Assembly (NCBI GenBank): GCA_025869455.1
Contig: JAOZVT010000565.1
Location: forward strand, 1-9,801
DNA from: Prosthecobacter sp.
GTDB lineage: Bacteria > Verrucomicrobiota > Verrucomicrobiia > Verrucomicrobiales > Verrucomicrobiaceae
Reading direction: 5' to 3'
DNA: 9,801 nt
Under the pieces are notes generated by a model. It did no database searches, was not told the origin of the DNA, and was given only the letters and a program-made list of their open reading frames with translations. Position numbers and translations under genes: made by a program. Below are positions 1-6,558 of this stretch, one piece after another; positions within the stretch are counted from its first letter, which is position 1; the number at the start of each line of letters is the position of its first letter.

Positions 1-699
1 CTCGGTGCGGTGGAGGAATTCCAGCGCCTAAAACGTCTGGCCGGCAACTCGGGAAAAAGGCTCAAAGTCAGTGTCCCAGGTCCCTATACCCTGAGCGGCA
101 GACTGGCCCCTAACCAACAATACGCAGACCGCTTTGCCATCACAGAAGCCCTATTACCACTGGTTAGGCAGGAGATTGCAGACCTCGTGGCTGCGGGAGC
201 GGAGGAGATCTGTGTGGATGAACCTAGCATGAGCTGCTACGGCTTCCGCGAAGACACGAAACGCTTCGTGGACATCTTTAACCGCACGGTGGAAAGCGGC
301 TACGGCCAGTCACGCATCTGCACCCACCTTTGTTTTGGCAATTTCAAAGGCCACCCCGTGGGTTACCGCAAATATGCGCCGCTTTTCCCCGCCTTCCTGG
401 ATTTGCATTGTGATGAAGTGCATGTGGAAATGGCTAACCGAGAGTATGCTGAACTGGAAATCATCAGCCAGATCGCCAAACGTACGGATGTGGCCGTGGG
501 CATCATCGATGTAAAAAGCTACTACATCGAAAGTGTACAGAATGTCGCTGAAGCCGTGCGTGCCTGTTTAAAACATGCCCCAGCGGATCGGCTCGTCTTC
601 GCCCCGGATTGCGGCCTCAGTCAGACCGCACGTTGGGCGGCGAAACAAAAGCTGGCCAACATGGTCGCCGGAGTCGCTCTGGTGAAGGCGGAGATTTGA
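1..699 (+). CDS. MetE C-terminal-domain-like methyltransferase (5' end outside window)
   Basis: This is the catalytic, zinc-binding barrel domain of the cobalamin-independent methionine synthase superfamily. Members transfer a methyl group to a thiol such as homocysteine, using a bound Zn2+. Counting from the GTG codon at position 10, the zinc ligands are all visible: His106 and Cys108 (in THLCFGN), Glu140 (in HVEMANRE) and Cys201 (in PDCGL). These match the four zinc ligands of MetE. An early SVPGPYTLS segment (21-29) and the VDEPS segment (69-73) are also typical of the barrel. The frame is open to the left edge (L-G-A before the GTG), so the true start is probably upstream and the gene is partial. 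It ends at TGA 697-699. The full MetE N-terminal barrel cannot be assessed, but many bacteria encode C-terminal-domain-only paralogues of about 340-380 aa, and this is more likely one of those. Such paralogues may use other methyl donors, so the substrate is uncertain. The gene converges on the downstream yjdM-like gene. Confidence 0.85.
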   Translation, partial: LGAVEEFQRLKRLAGNSGKRLKVSVPGPYTLSGRLAPNQQYADRFAITEALLPLVRQEIADLVAAGAEEICVDEPSMSCYGFREDTKRFVDIFNRTVESGYGQSRICTHLCFGNFKGHPVGYRKYAPLFPAFLDLHCDEVHVEMANREYAELEIISQIAKRTDVAVGIIDVKSYYIESVQNVAEAVRACLKHAPADRLVFAPDCGLSQTARWAAKQKLANMVAGVALVKAEI

Positions 700-729
700 G
701 ACCTCTCAGCTACCGCCCCTTTAAGGCCA

Positions 730-747
730 CTCCTGCAAAGTCAGGAG
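730..747. terminator. Possible stem-loop between two convergent genes
   Basis: CTCCTG (730-735) and CAGGAG (742-747) form a perfect 6-bp stem with a 6-nt loop. The hairpin lies between the stop codons of two convergent genes, where a bidirectional terminator would be expected. No T-tract follows on either strand, so intrinsic termination would be weak. The stem is short enough to arise by chance. Confidence 0.3.
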
Positions 748-768
748 CAGCCGCTCTCATTCCAGGAC

Positions 769-1110
769 CTAACCAACCACCTTCTTCACGAAGCAGGCTT
801 TCAGACCGATGGCGATGCCATCCATTTTGCAGGAAATTTCATGATCACCATCCACCAGCCGAATCGGCTTGGATTTGGTGCCTACTTTGAGAACTTCCGA
901 AGAGCCCTTTAATTTCAGATCCTTGATCATCGCCACGATGTCGCCATCTGCCAGCACATTGCCGTAGGCATCTTTAACCACACGCTCCGCATCCGGTGCA
1001 TCAGCCTCTGCCACATGCGGCCACTCGTGACCACAGGTCCCACATTCATAGTGGTCAGCATGATTCAGAATCTCAGTCATTTCGCACATCGGGCAGGCAA
1101 GGTCGCTCAT
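769..1110 (-). CDS. yjdM: YjdM/PhnA-type zinc-ribbon protein
   Basis: The gene encodes 113 aa matching the YjdM (formerly PhnA) family. Near the N terminus is a treble-clef-like zinc ribbon: Cys6-x2-Cys9 and Cys23-x2-Cys26. It is followed by the family's compact beta domain, recognisable from VKDAYGNVLADGD (45-57), IKDLKLKGSSEVLKVGTK (62-79) and IRLVDGDHEISCK (83-95). The size is close to the roughly 110-aa E. coli protein. The frame can be extended to a TTG at 1149, but that adds 13 hydrophobic residues absent from the family, and the ATG at 1110 places the zinc ribbon at the usual distance from the N terminus, so I chose it. The name 'alkylphosphonate uptake protein' is historical. The role is not settled, and no phosphonate genes are nearby. 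A 12-bp palindrome lies 37 bp upstream of the ATG. Confidence 0.88.
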   Translation of the reverse strand: MSDLACPMCEMTEILNHADHYECGTCGHEWPHVAEADAPDAERVVKDAYGNVLADGDIVAMIKDLKLKGSSEVLKVGTKSKPIRLVDGDHEISCKMDGIAIGLKACFVKKVVG

Positions 1111-1147
1111 AAGGACAGCTACAAAACACGCCGCCAGGATGAAACTC

Positions 1148-1159
1148 AAGTGATCACTT
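1148..1159. promoter_or_regulatory. Perfect 12-bp palindrome upstream of yjdM-like gene
   Basis: AAGTGATCACTT is a perfect palindrome with no spacer. It lies 37 bp upstream of the chosen start of the zinc-ribbon gene and downstream of the DUF1348 stop codon (minus-strand order), which is a plausible place for an operator. No second copy was seen in the window, and the cognate regulator is unknown. Chance occurrence cannot be excluded. Confidence 0.3.
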
Positions 1160-1214
1160 ACCGCCGATGCGTATTCTGCAATGAATCTCGATGATGACCT
1201 TGCGGCAAAACACG

Positions 1215-1694
1215 CTACAAGCCCAATTCCGAAAGCCCTGGATAGTCCGCTGGGCGAGGCCCCGAAGTATCCCAGGTAAAGAGACGTTCCTCTTTCTTGA
1301 TCGGCAGATCATTGATGCAGGCATAACGATGATGCATCACCCCCGCCTCATCGAACTCCCAATTCTCATTCCCATAAGAACGATACCAGTTGCCTGAGTC
1401 ATCATGCCATTCATAGGCAAAACGAACCGCGATACGTGCACCATCATAAGCCCACAATTCTTTGATCAAACGATAGTCCAATTCACGCCTCCACTTGCGT
1501 GTCAAAAAGTCCACGATCTGCTCGCGCCCGCTAACAAACTCTGCGCGATTCCGCCATTGGCTATCTTCCGTGTAAGCCAAAGAAACCCGCTGAGGATCAC
1601 GTGAATTCCAGCCATTCTCGGCAGCACGAACCTTTAAAGCAGCCGTCTCACGGGTGAAGGGAGGGATCAGAGAAGCAGGTGTTGGCGATGACAT
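1215..1694 (-). CDS. DUF1348 / NTF2-like (SnoaL-type) protein
   Basis: This 159-aa protein matches the DUF1348 family (COG3558), a branch of the NTF2/SnoaL cone-shaped alpha+beta fold. Recognisable family signatures are RAAENGWNSRDPQRVSLAYTEDSQWRNR (23-50, including the W29/N30 and W47/R48 positions), REQIVDFLTRKWRRELDY (57-74), VRFAYEWHDDSGNWYRSYGNENWEFD (90-115) and the C-terminal MHHRYACINDLPI (120-132). There is no signal peptide, so it should be cytoplasmic. The family has no firmly assigned reaction; related folds bind or isomerise small hydrophobic ligands. The length is normal and all segments are intact. The ATG at 1694 is preceded by an A/G-rich AAAGG about 10 nt upstream. It is divergent from a TetR regulator, with 137 bp between the start codons and two palindromes in that gap. 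This arrangement suggests it is the regulator's target. Confidence 0.88.
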   Translation of the reverse strand: MSSPTPASLIPPFTRETAALKVRAAENGWNSRDPQRVSLAYTEDSQWRNRAEFVSGREQIVDFLTRKWRRELDYRLIKELWAYDGARIAVRFAYEWHDDSGNWYRSYGNENWEFDEAGVMHHRYACINDLPIKKEERLFTWDTSGPRPADYPGLSELGL

Positions 1695-1748
1695 AAGAGA
1701 ACCTTTCTGTTCAGAACTAGGACGTAATCATGAGCGACGAACACAGAT

Positions 1749-1762
1749 AGACAGACCTGTCT
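1749..1762. promoter_or_regulatory. Putative TetR operator, copy 1
   Basis: AGACAGACCTGTCT has perfect 6-bp arms (AGACAG/CTGTCT) around an AC centre. With its left flank it shares the pattern AGATAGACRGNYCTGTCT with a second copy 37 bp downstream. It lies 54 bp upstream of the DUF1348 start, where it could cover that promoter. TetR-family proteins usually bind such palindromes next to their own gene, and the TAGAC half-site resembles published NemR-type boxes as I recall them. Confidence 0.6.
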
Positions 1763-1785
1763 CATCATCACAACAAGGAATAGAT

Positions 1786-1799
1786 AGACGGTTCTGTCT
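1786..1799. promoter_or_regulatory. Putative TetR operator, copy 2
   Basis: AGACGGTTCTGTCT is a less perfect version of the copy at 1749-1762: the outer AGAC/GTCT arms pair, with one further inner G-C pair. It lies 32 bp upstream of the tetR-like ATG, suitable for autorepression. The eight bases AGATAGAC (1782-1789) are repeated exactly at 1745-1752. The two centres are 37 bp apart, about three and a half helical turns. Confidence 0.55.
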
Positions 1800-1831
1800 G
1801 TCAATGCTTTGTTAGGGGGGAAATCACGATC

Positions 1832-2470
1832 ATGAGCAAGCCAACCTCTCATTCGTCACCACCTGGTGCGCGTGAACGCATTGTGCTCACGGCCCTCAAG
1901 TTGTTTTATCAGGACGGCATCCGCGCCACTGGCATTGATAAAATCATTGCCGAATCCGGTGTGGCCAAGATGTCCTTCTACCGACACTTCCCTTCCAAGA
2001 ACGACCTCATCGCCGAGTTTCTGCGTCGGCGACATGAAGTCTGGATGCAACGTTTTACGGAAGCTGTCGAAACCAAATTAGCCCAAGGCAGTGGTGGGCT
2101 AGAGATCATCGCGGATGTCCTACGCCACTGGTTTGATGATCCTGATTTCCGAGGCTGCGCCTTCATCAACACACTCGCAGAAACGCCACTGCCTGAAAGC
2201 CAGCAGCACCAGATCATACGTGATCACAAAGCCTCCCTGGAAAGCTACATCACGGATCTGGCCACACGACTAGGCAGCCCCGCTCCCCAGACAACGGCCT
2301 CTGCCGCCATGATCATCATCGAAGGCACCATCATCCGCGCCCACATGGGCGCAGATCCCACAGTCTGCGACACCTGCAAAGACTTGCTCAAACGAATCAG
2401 CCGCAGCCAGCGTAAACCTAACGAATCAAGCGTAAAAAGGAACGAACCACCTTTGCTACCAGGTTTGTAA
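1832..2470 (+). CDS. TetR/AcrR family transcriptional regulator (possibly NemR-like)
   Basis: This 212-aa protein has a typical TetR N-terminal DNA-binding domain: helix 1 at about 14-29 (RERIVLTALKLFYQDG) and a helix-turn-helix at about 33-53, with TGIDKIIAESGVAKMSFYRHF followed by SKNDLI. The rest is the helical ligand-binding and dimerisation domain. Cys109 sits in DFRGCAFINTLAE, the same place as the GC segment holding the redox/electrophile-sensing Cys106 of E. coli NemR (alignment by eye). A second cysteine pair, C179-x2-C182 (CDTC), lies near the C terminus. The last 20 or so residues are basic and probably disordered. A purine-rich AGGGGGGA (1814-1821) lies 10 nt before the ATG and supports this start. 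The gene is divergent from the DUF1348 gene across two palindromes, so autoregulation plus control of that neighbour is likely. The class is certain; the electrophile/oxidant-sensing role is inference. Confidence 0.92.
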   Translation: MSKPTSHSSPPGARERIVLTALKLFYQDGIRATGIDKIIAESGVAKMSFYRHFPSKNDLIAEFLRRRHEVWMQRFTEAVETKLAQGSGGLEIIADVLRHWFDDPDFRGCAFINTLAETPLPESQQHQIIRDHKASLESYITDLATRLGSPAPQTTASAAMIIIEGTIIRAHMGADPTVCDTCKDLLKRISRSQRKPNESSVKRNEPPLLPGL

Positions 2471-2570
2471 AAACATGTGGGCCACGCATCTCCATGGACG
2501 GCCAAATGGACCCATGCTATACACCCAAAGAAAGTTAGGCGAGCCCCTGCTCCCCCAACGCTGCATTCTC

Positions 2571-3245
2571 TCACTGCCCTTCCCAGAGCTGGATGTGATC
2601 AATCTGGCAGGTGCCAAAGTCGATGGCTTTGAAGTCGATCTGGGCTTGTCCGGCCATGTCAATATTGGCGCTTTCAAAGCGGTGTTTCTTGCCGTCGATG
2701 GTGAGTAAGATCGTGCCTTTCTTCAATTCGATGACCACGTCATGCCACTCGTTGATGGAAAAAAGCGGCTGCTCAATGGGCAAGGATTCGACGTTCTTTT
2801 TGATCGTCAGTGTCGTGGCTTTCTCACTGAAGCTTAGCGTGTGAATGTGATGGCCAAGGTCAAAGAGCGGAAAGCCCTTTTGATAAGCTTTTCCATCATA
2901 GCGCACACGCATCTTGCAGACGAAATTCTCTGGAACTTTTTTGAGCCAGATCACTGGCTTCAGTCCCGCGTGTGAAGGATCTTTGCTCGCTTTCTTCTGC
3001 GCCTGAAATTCCTTTGAGGACTCGCTACCATTCAGCACACCGCCCTTAACCACCCAGGTGGTGTTTTGGCGGACTTCCCAGAAGTCGGTATTCAGGCTGC
3101 CGCCATCAAAGCTGTCTTCATAGACGAGTTTGATGGTCTTGAATAACTCCGGTTTGTATTCGGAGTTCTCTGCCCGCAGGCTGGAATGCAAAGATAGTGC
3201 CAGAAGAGAGAAGGCCAGGATGCCCAGACGAGAAGGTGTTTTCAT
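2571..3245 (-). CDS. Secreted DUF1080-like (concanavalin A/LamG-fold) protein
   Basis: The 224-aa product has a Sec signal peptide (positive MKTPSRLG, hydrophobic ILAFSLLALSLHSSL, likely cleavage after Ala25 in LRA-EN). The mature part resembles the DUF1080 / 3-keto-disaccharide hydrolase-like beta-sandwich, common in Verrucomicrobiota and Planctomycetota. It opens with KLVYEDSFDGGSLNTDFWEV (39-58), then WVVKGGVLNGSES, a central strand pair around FVCKMRVRYDG, NEWHDVVIELKKGTILLTIDGKKH (165-188) and a final IDHIQLWEG. This order (F-DD-L--WEV, W-V-dGvL, WH-v-i---g, v-Dg) is typical of the fold. Such domains bind or cleave glycans outside the cytoplasm; no catalytic residues can be assigned here. 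The frame could start four codons earlier at ATG 3257, but ATG 3245 gives the standard n-region of the signal peptide. Neither start has a clear Shine-Dalgarno. It is the last of three minus-strand genes, with about a 100-bp gap upstream. Confidence 0.72.
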   Translation of the reverse strand: MKTPSRLGILAFSLLALSLHSSLRAENSEYKPELFKTIKLVYEDSFDGGSLNTDFWEVRQNTTWVVKGGVLNGSESSKEFQAQKKASKDPSHAGLKPVIWLKKVPENFVCKMRVRYDGKAYQKGFPLFDLGHHIHTLSFSEKATTLTIKKNVESLPIEQPLFSINEWHDVVIELKKGTILLTIDGKKHRFESANIDMAGQAQIDFKAIDFGTCQIDHIQLWEGQ

Positions 3246-3352
3246 GGATGAGCCCATGGAACGTGAGCTTTGGCATCGTCTTACGGGTCGGTGATCCCTA
3301 CGCGTGCTGTTTTTTACGCGGCCATAGATGACCTATGACGGGAAGCGCGATC

Positions 3353-3814
3353 TTAAATACTGTCCCAGGCCCGATCTGCCACGGGATCTCGACCTTCGTC
3401 GTATTCGATGTGGTCAATGATCGTCTCGACGGTCTTGCCGGTGAGGCCGCTGTCTAGGATGCGTTGCGGGAGGACGGAGGAGCGCTCGTCGCGCCAGCCG
3501 AGTTTGGCGATGAAGCGATTCCAGATGTGGCATTCTTCGTCGCTACGCACGGTGCCATGAGCATGGGCCCAGGCGAGGATGTCTTCATCACTGCCACCTG
3601 CTAATGTGCGTGTTTGTAGATCCGCATAGACGATTCCGAGGTAGCGGCAGCAGCGTCCATCGAGGGTGTAAAATTGCGAATCTCCCAGAAGCGGAACGTA
3701 GTCAGCAGGCATCTTGGCTTCGGCATGCAGGCGGATTTTGTCCAACATGCGACCAAAGTAGATGAGGCGACCCACTTTGGCGTAGCAACTGCGAAGTCCA
3801 GGAACGTTAGGCAT
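3353..3814 (-). CDS. DUF5069 domain-containing protein
   Basis: This 153-aa cytoplasmic protein has the DUF5069 pattern: PGLRSCYAKVGRLIYFGRMLDKIRLHAEAKMPADY (5-39), LDGRCCRYLGIVYADL (51-66), GGSDEDILAWAHAHG (73-87), EECHIWNRFIAKLGWRDE (93-110) and a C-terminal amphipathic helix ending in EYDEGR. The family has no experimentally established function. It is frequent in Verrucomicrobiota and Planctomycetota, which supports the taxonomic guess. Adjacent cysteines (C55-C56) and C95 are present, but I have no basis for a metal-binding claim. The ATG at 3814 aligns with the usual family start (short N terminus, then PGLRS). No strong ribosome binding site is visible. It lies 82 bp downstream of the dioxygenase gene on the same strand, so co-transcription is possible but unproven. 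Confidence 0.85.
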   Translation of the reverse strand: MPNVPGLRSCYAKVGRLIYFGRMLDKIRLHAEAKMPADYVPLLGDSQFYTLDGRCCRYLGIVYADLQTRTLAGGSDEDILAWAHAHGTVRSDEECHIWNRFIAKLGWRDERSSVLPQRILDSGLTGKTVETIIDHIEYDEGRDPVADRAWDSI

Positions 3815-3896
3815 GATGATTCATAGCCCAAACGTGAGACATTGGCAAATTCCAGACGGGTGTCCCTCATGGGAAAAATCCCTCGCTAAGTTAGGC

Positions 3897-4493
3897 TCAC
3901 CGCTGAAGAAACCAACCCGTGATGCTCATGCGTGGCTTCACGGCAGGTAAGACTTCATGCCAGTGATCCGCCGCAATGAAGCTGACGAGGGTGCCTAGAC
4001 GTGGCTCAATGAGCACAAAGACGCCGACCTGATCACCCGCAACGGTCCAGAGCTTCAGCTCTCCGCCATCGCCGGGCTGCCAGTCATCATTCAGGTAAAG
4101 GATGGTGGTGACAAGTCGATCACTGGTCCCTGCATGGCGATCCAGGTGTGCTTTATAAAATGCGCCTTCAGGGTAAATGGCAAAGTGCCCTTCAAAGGAA
4201 AAGAGGCCGAGAAAAAATCTCTGATTCAGGGCGAGACGAAGCAGCTCCAGCTTGGCCAGATAAGCCATTTGCTCGATGGATTCCACCTCGGTCTGCAACC
4301 ACATCACCTCATCCCGCCGGATGTCCTCACGCACGCGCAGATTCTCCCCCCGGCCCACGCCTGCCCGGCGAAAACCGCCTGCCGCATAAGCTAGGGAGCA
4401 TTCCGCACGGAGTCTCAGTGAATCTTCCGCGCCTATGCAACCAAGCATGACTGCCCATCCGAAACGGTCCATGTGATCGAGAAAATCCAGCAT
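3897..4493 (-). CDS. 2-oxoglutarate/Fe(II)-dependent dioxygenase (prolyl 4-hydroxylase-like)
   Basis: The 198-aa protein has the double-stranded beta-helix signature of 2OG-Fe(II) oxygenases. The Fe(II) triad is His116-x-Asp118 (YKAHLDRH) and His179 (ADHWHEVLP). Arg188, in RMSITGWF, is placed to bind the 2-oxoglutarate carboxylate. Between them lie the usual TTILYLNDDWQPGDGGELKLW (129-149) and LGTLVSFIA (166-174) strands. YLN--W--GDGGEL resembles the prolyl-4-hydroxylase/Egl-9-like branch, whose bacterial members hydroxylate protein or small-molecule substrates; the substrate cannot be read from sequence. No signal peptide is present, so a cytoplasmic enzyme is expected. The frame stays open for 24 codons upstream of the ATG to a TAG at 4568-4566 but offers no ATG, GTG or TTG, so ATG 4493 is the only ordinary start. 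It is divergent from the DEAD-box helicase gene across 184 bp with no clear promoter motif. Confidence 0.87.
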   Translation of the reverse strand: MLDFLDHMDRFGWAVMLGCIGAEDSLRLRAECSLAYAAGGFRRAGVGRGENLRVREDIRRDEVMWLQTEVESIEQMAYLAKLELLRLALNQRFFLGLFSFEGHFAIYPEGAFYKAHLDRHAGTSDRLVTTILYLNDDWQPGDGGELKLWTVAGDQVGVFVLIEPRLGTLVSFIAADHWHEVLPAVKPRMSITGWFLQR

Positions 4494-4677
4494 GCGCTGA
4501 CCAGCGAGAGGCGGCAGGACATAGCGAGAGATATCTTGGGAAAGATGCGGATGGATGTCTGCCAGCTACCCATGAAATGTAAATCAGGGGAGAAAGGGCT
4601 CTTTTCAGCCGATGCACTTCTGAAACCTGGAAACTCATTCCACTAGCATTTCCCCTGAACATGATGGATGGCAGTCT

Positions 4678-5796
4678 ATGTCGCAAACATTTAGAGAACT
4701 TGGTATCCGTGAGGACTTAAACCGTGGTCTGGAGGAGTTGAGCATTTTCGCGCCCACCCAGGTACAGGAACGCGTGATTCCCTTTTTGCTGAAGGAGGGC
4801 GCAGATCTCGTGGCCCAGGCGCAGACTGGCACGGGCAAGACGGCGGCGTTTGGCCTGCCTCTGCTGATGAAGATGAACGGCAAAAAGCCGGAGGTGCAGG
4901 GACTGGTGATCGCTCCAACGCGTGAACTGGCCAAACAGATCGGCAAGCAGCTTTTCCGCTTCACGAAGCACACCGAGAAGATTTTCATCGAGGTCATCAC
5001 CGGGGGTGACAACATTGACCGTCAGGTGGAGGCTCTGCGCAGGCCCACACACATCGTGGTAGGCACACCGGGGCGCATCATGGACATGATCCAGCGCCGT
5101 GCGCTTTCGCTCGACTCGGTCAAGCACGTGGTCCTGGATGAGGCGGATGAGATGCTGAGCATGGGCTTCAAAAAGGAACTGCAGGAGATCCTGAAACTGA
5201 CGACACAGCGGCAGAGCACCTGGCTTTTTTCAGCCACCTTTCCGGAAGCCATCCATACCTTGATCAAAGGCTGCATGGCCCCCAATCCCCACACCATCCA
5301 GATAGATCAGGGAAATGTGGTGAACAAGGACATTGACCACCGCTTTGTGATCCTCAAACCCGAGGAAAAGACCGAGTTCATCACCGACTTTCTCAAGCGT
5401 CAAAAGGAAGGCCGTGGCCTCATCTTCTGCCGAACCAAGATTGATGCGAATACTCTGTGTCGCGAGCTTGTGGCTCTAGGCCTACCTGTGGATGTGCTGC
5501 AAGGTGATCTGATGCAAAAGGAGCGTGATAAAGTCATGCGTGCGTTCAAAAAGGAACGCGTGCAATTCGTGGTGGCTACCGATGTGGCCGCGCGTGGTAT
5601 TGATGTGGCGGACCTCGCCTTTGTCATCCACCACCAGCTCCCAGATCAACTGGAATACTACACGCACCGCAGCGGCAGAACCGCCCGCGCAGGAAAGAAA
5701 GGCATGTCCCTCTGCCTCGTCCATCCGAAGGAAAAGTGGAAGCTCCCGCAGCTGGAAAAAGCGCTGCATGTGAAATTCCGCGAGTATCGCCCGTGA
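4678..5796 (+). CDS. DEAD-box ATP-dependent RNA helicase
   Basis: This 372-aa protein contains the full set of DEAD-box motifs in order: Q motif (F5 upstream and APTQVQ 25-30), Walker A AQTGTGKT (48-55), Ia PTRELAKQ (80-87), GG (109-110), TPGR (130-133), DEAD (154-157), SAT (185-187), motif IV LIFCRTK (248-254), QGD (275-277), V VATDVAARGIDV (299-310) and VI HRSGRTARAG (330-339). It should unwind or remodel RNA duplexes with ATP, acting in ribosome assembly or RNA turnover in the cytoplasm. It stops about 33 residues after motif VI (KFREYRP), so it consists of the two RecA-like domains only. It lacks the basic or RNA-binding tail that RhlE, CsdA/DeaD, SrmB and DbpA carry, so a specific orthology is not assignable. 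Upstream ATGs at 4661, 4664 and 4668 are out of frame. The start at 4678 places F5 20 residues before the PTQ of the Q motif. GC is about 60%, clearly above the next gene. Confidence 0.96.
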   Translation: MSQTFRELGIREDLNRGLEELSIFAPTQVQERVIPFLLKEGADLVAQAQTGTGKTAAFGLPLLMKMNGKKPEVQGLVIAPTRELAKQIGKQLFRFTKHTEKIFIEVITGGDNIDRQVEALRRPTHIVVGTPGRIMDMIQRRALSLDSVKHVVLDEADEMLSMGFKKELQEILKLTTQRQSTWLFSATFPEAIHTLIKGCMAPNPHTIQIDQGNVVNKDIDHRFVILKPEEKTEFITDFLKRQKEGRGLIFCRTKIDANTLCRELVALGLPVDVLQGDLMQKERDKVMRAFKKERVQFVVATDVAARGIDVADLAFVIHHQLPDQLEYYTHRSGRTARAGKKGMSLCLVHPKEKWKLPQLEKALHVKFREYRP

Positions 5797-5847
5797 GTGG
5801 GTTTGGGAATAGGCACTTATCAAGACATTCAGTGGCTCAAAGGCTTA

Positions 5848-6558
5848 TTACTTCAAATATCCGTATTTAAATAACGTTTGAACTACTGAAGGGCCATTCA
5901 GTCTCCTCGGACCTGAAGGCCTGCAGGTAAGCATTGCCTTTTCCATTTTACTATAGTTCTCCTCGTCAAGTAAACTAACGGTAGGCAGATCTTCGGGATT
6001 GATTCCTATCTGAACACCAAACAAGGACTTTTTCTGAACTTTTAAGAAGGCGCGATGAAAGCTCTTGAATAGCTTAAATTCACTTTTAAATCCGTGCCTA
6101 TCCATTGGAACTTCAAATCCAAAACGCAGGTGTAAATTCATCATGTAAGGTCTAAGTCTCATCCAATACCTAGGTATTAGCCGGTCAAAATTTCGTATTA
6201 GCCCTTTACTTATGACCCCGTCATCCCAAGCTGCTCCGAGCTCATTATAGAGCATGGTAAATGTCCATAGTTTATGCCGGAATACCAGATCCTCGAGATG
6301 ATCTGAAAACAATAATTCCAGGTAAACTTGCCCACGATCGGCTGGACTCAGTTTTTCTGTCAGGTAAAGGAATTGATCTACCTCCGCACGGACCAATACG
6401 AAATCAGCGGCATTATAACGCTCGATATAAGAACACGTTCGTACATGCATGAAATGCCTCTTCGCGTATAGCAGAAGGAAGATGGTGAGACCTGTATAAA
6501 CAATAGTCGCCGCGGCTGTGGCGCTATTCGGATCCAAAGACCATGCTTCCGAGATCAT
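5848..6558 (-). CDS. Single-pass membrane protein, DUF4760-like, in low-GC island
   Basis: This 236-aa product is not firmly recognised. An N-terminal hydrophobic segment at about 13-32 (ATAAATIVYTGLTIFLLLYA), followed by KRH, predicts one transmembrane helix with the rest in the cytoplasm. The soluble part begins SYIERYNAADFVLVRAEVDQFLYL (43-66), then LWTFTMLYNELGAAWDDGVISKGLI (97-121) and RYWMRLRPYMMNLHLRFG (130-147). This layout (membrane anchor, YIERYN, a helix holding NELG, then G-I/L and YW--lRPyi) resembles DUF4760 proteins, whose function is unknown. GC is about 40% across most of the gene versus about 55-60% in its neighbours, and the codon use is A/T-rich, suggesting transfer. A GTG at 6567 would add three residues; ATG 6558 was preferred as the commoner start codon. 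It is convergent with the helicase gene (51 bp between stop codons). The gene-model confidence is higher than the family call. Confidence 0.7.
   Translation of the reverse strand: MISEAWSLDPNSATAAATIVYTGLTIFLLLYAKRHFMHVRTCSYIERYNAADFVLVRAEVDQFLYLTEKLSPADRGQVYLELLFSDHLEDLVFRHKLWTFTMLYNELGAAWDDGVISKGLIRNFDRLIPRYWMRLRPYMMNLHLRFGFEVPMDRHGFKSEFKLFKSFHRAFLKVQKKSLFGVQIGINPEDLPTVSLLDEENYSKMEKAMLTCRPSGPRRLNGPSVVQTLFKYGYLK

Noticed and set aside
609..890. 93-codon plus-strand frame overlapping the end of the MetE-like gene and the yjdM-like gene
   Set aside because: It crosses two well-supported genes in other frames, its translation has no family resemblance and its composition is Arg/Ser/Pro-rich as expected of an out-of-frame shadow.
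3301..3320. Inverted repeat CGCGT / ACGCG with a T-rich loop between the DUF1080-like and DUF5069 genes
   Set aside because: The stem is only 5 bp with a 10-nt loop, and the T-run lies inside the loop rather than after the stem. It does not fit an intrinsic terminator for the minus-strand genes.
4148..4450. Plus-strand frame antisense to the dioxygenase gene
   Set aside because: The minus-strand frame carries the complete Fe(II) and 2-oxoglutarate motifs; the antisense translation shows no domain.
4494..4565. Upstream in-frame extension of the dioxygenase
   Set aside because: Twenty-four stop-free codons precede the ATG, but none is ATG, GTG or TTG. A CTG start directly after a TAG would be needed, and no ribosome binding site supports it.
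4327..4686. Minus-strand frame spanning the dioxygenase start and the intergenic region up to the helicase start
   Set aside because: It overlaps the dioxygenase coding region in another frame, is Ser/Arg/Pro-rich and lacks a recognisable domain.
5482..5823. 113-codon minus-strand frame antisense to the helicase C-terminal half
   Set aside because: The plus strand encodes motifs IV-VI of a DEAD-box protein; the antisense frame is a by-product of its codon pattern.
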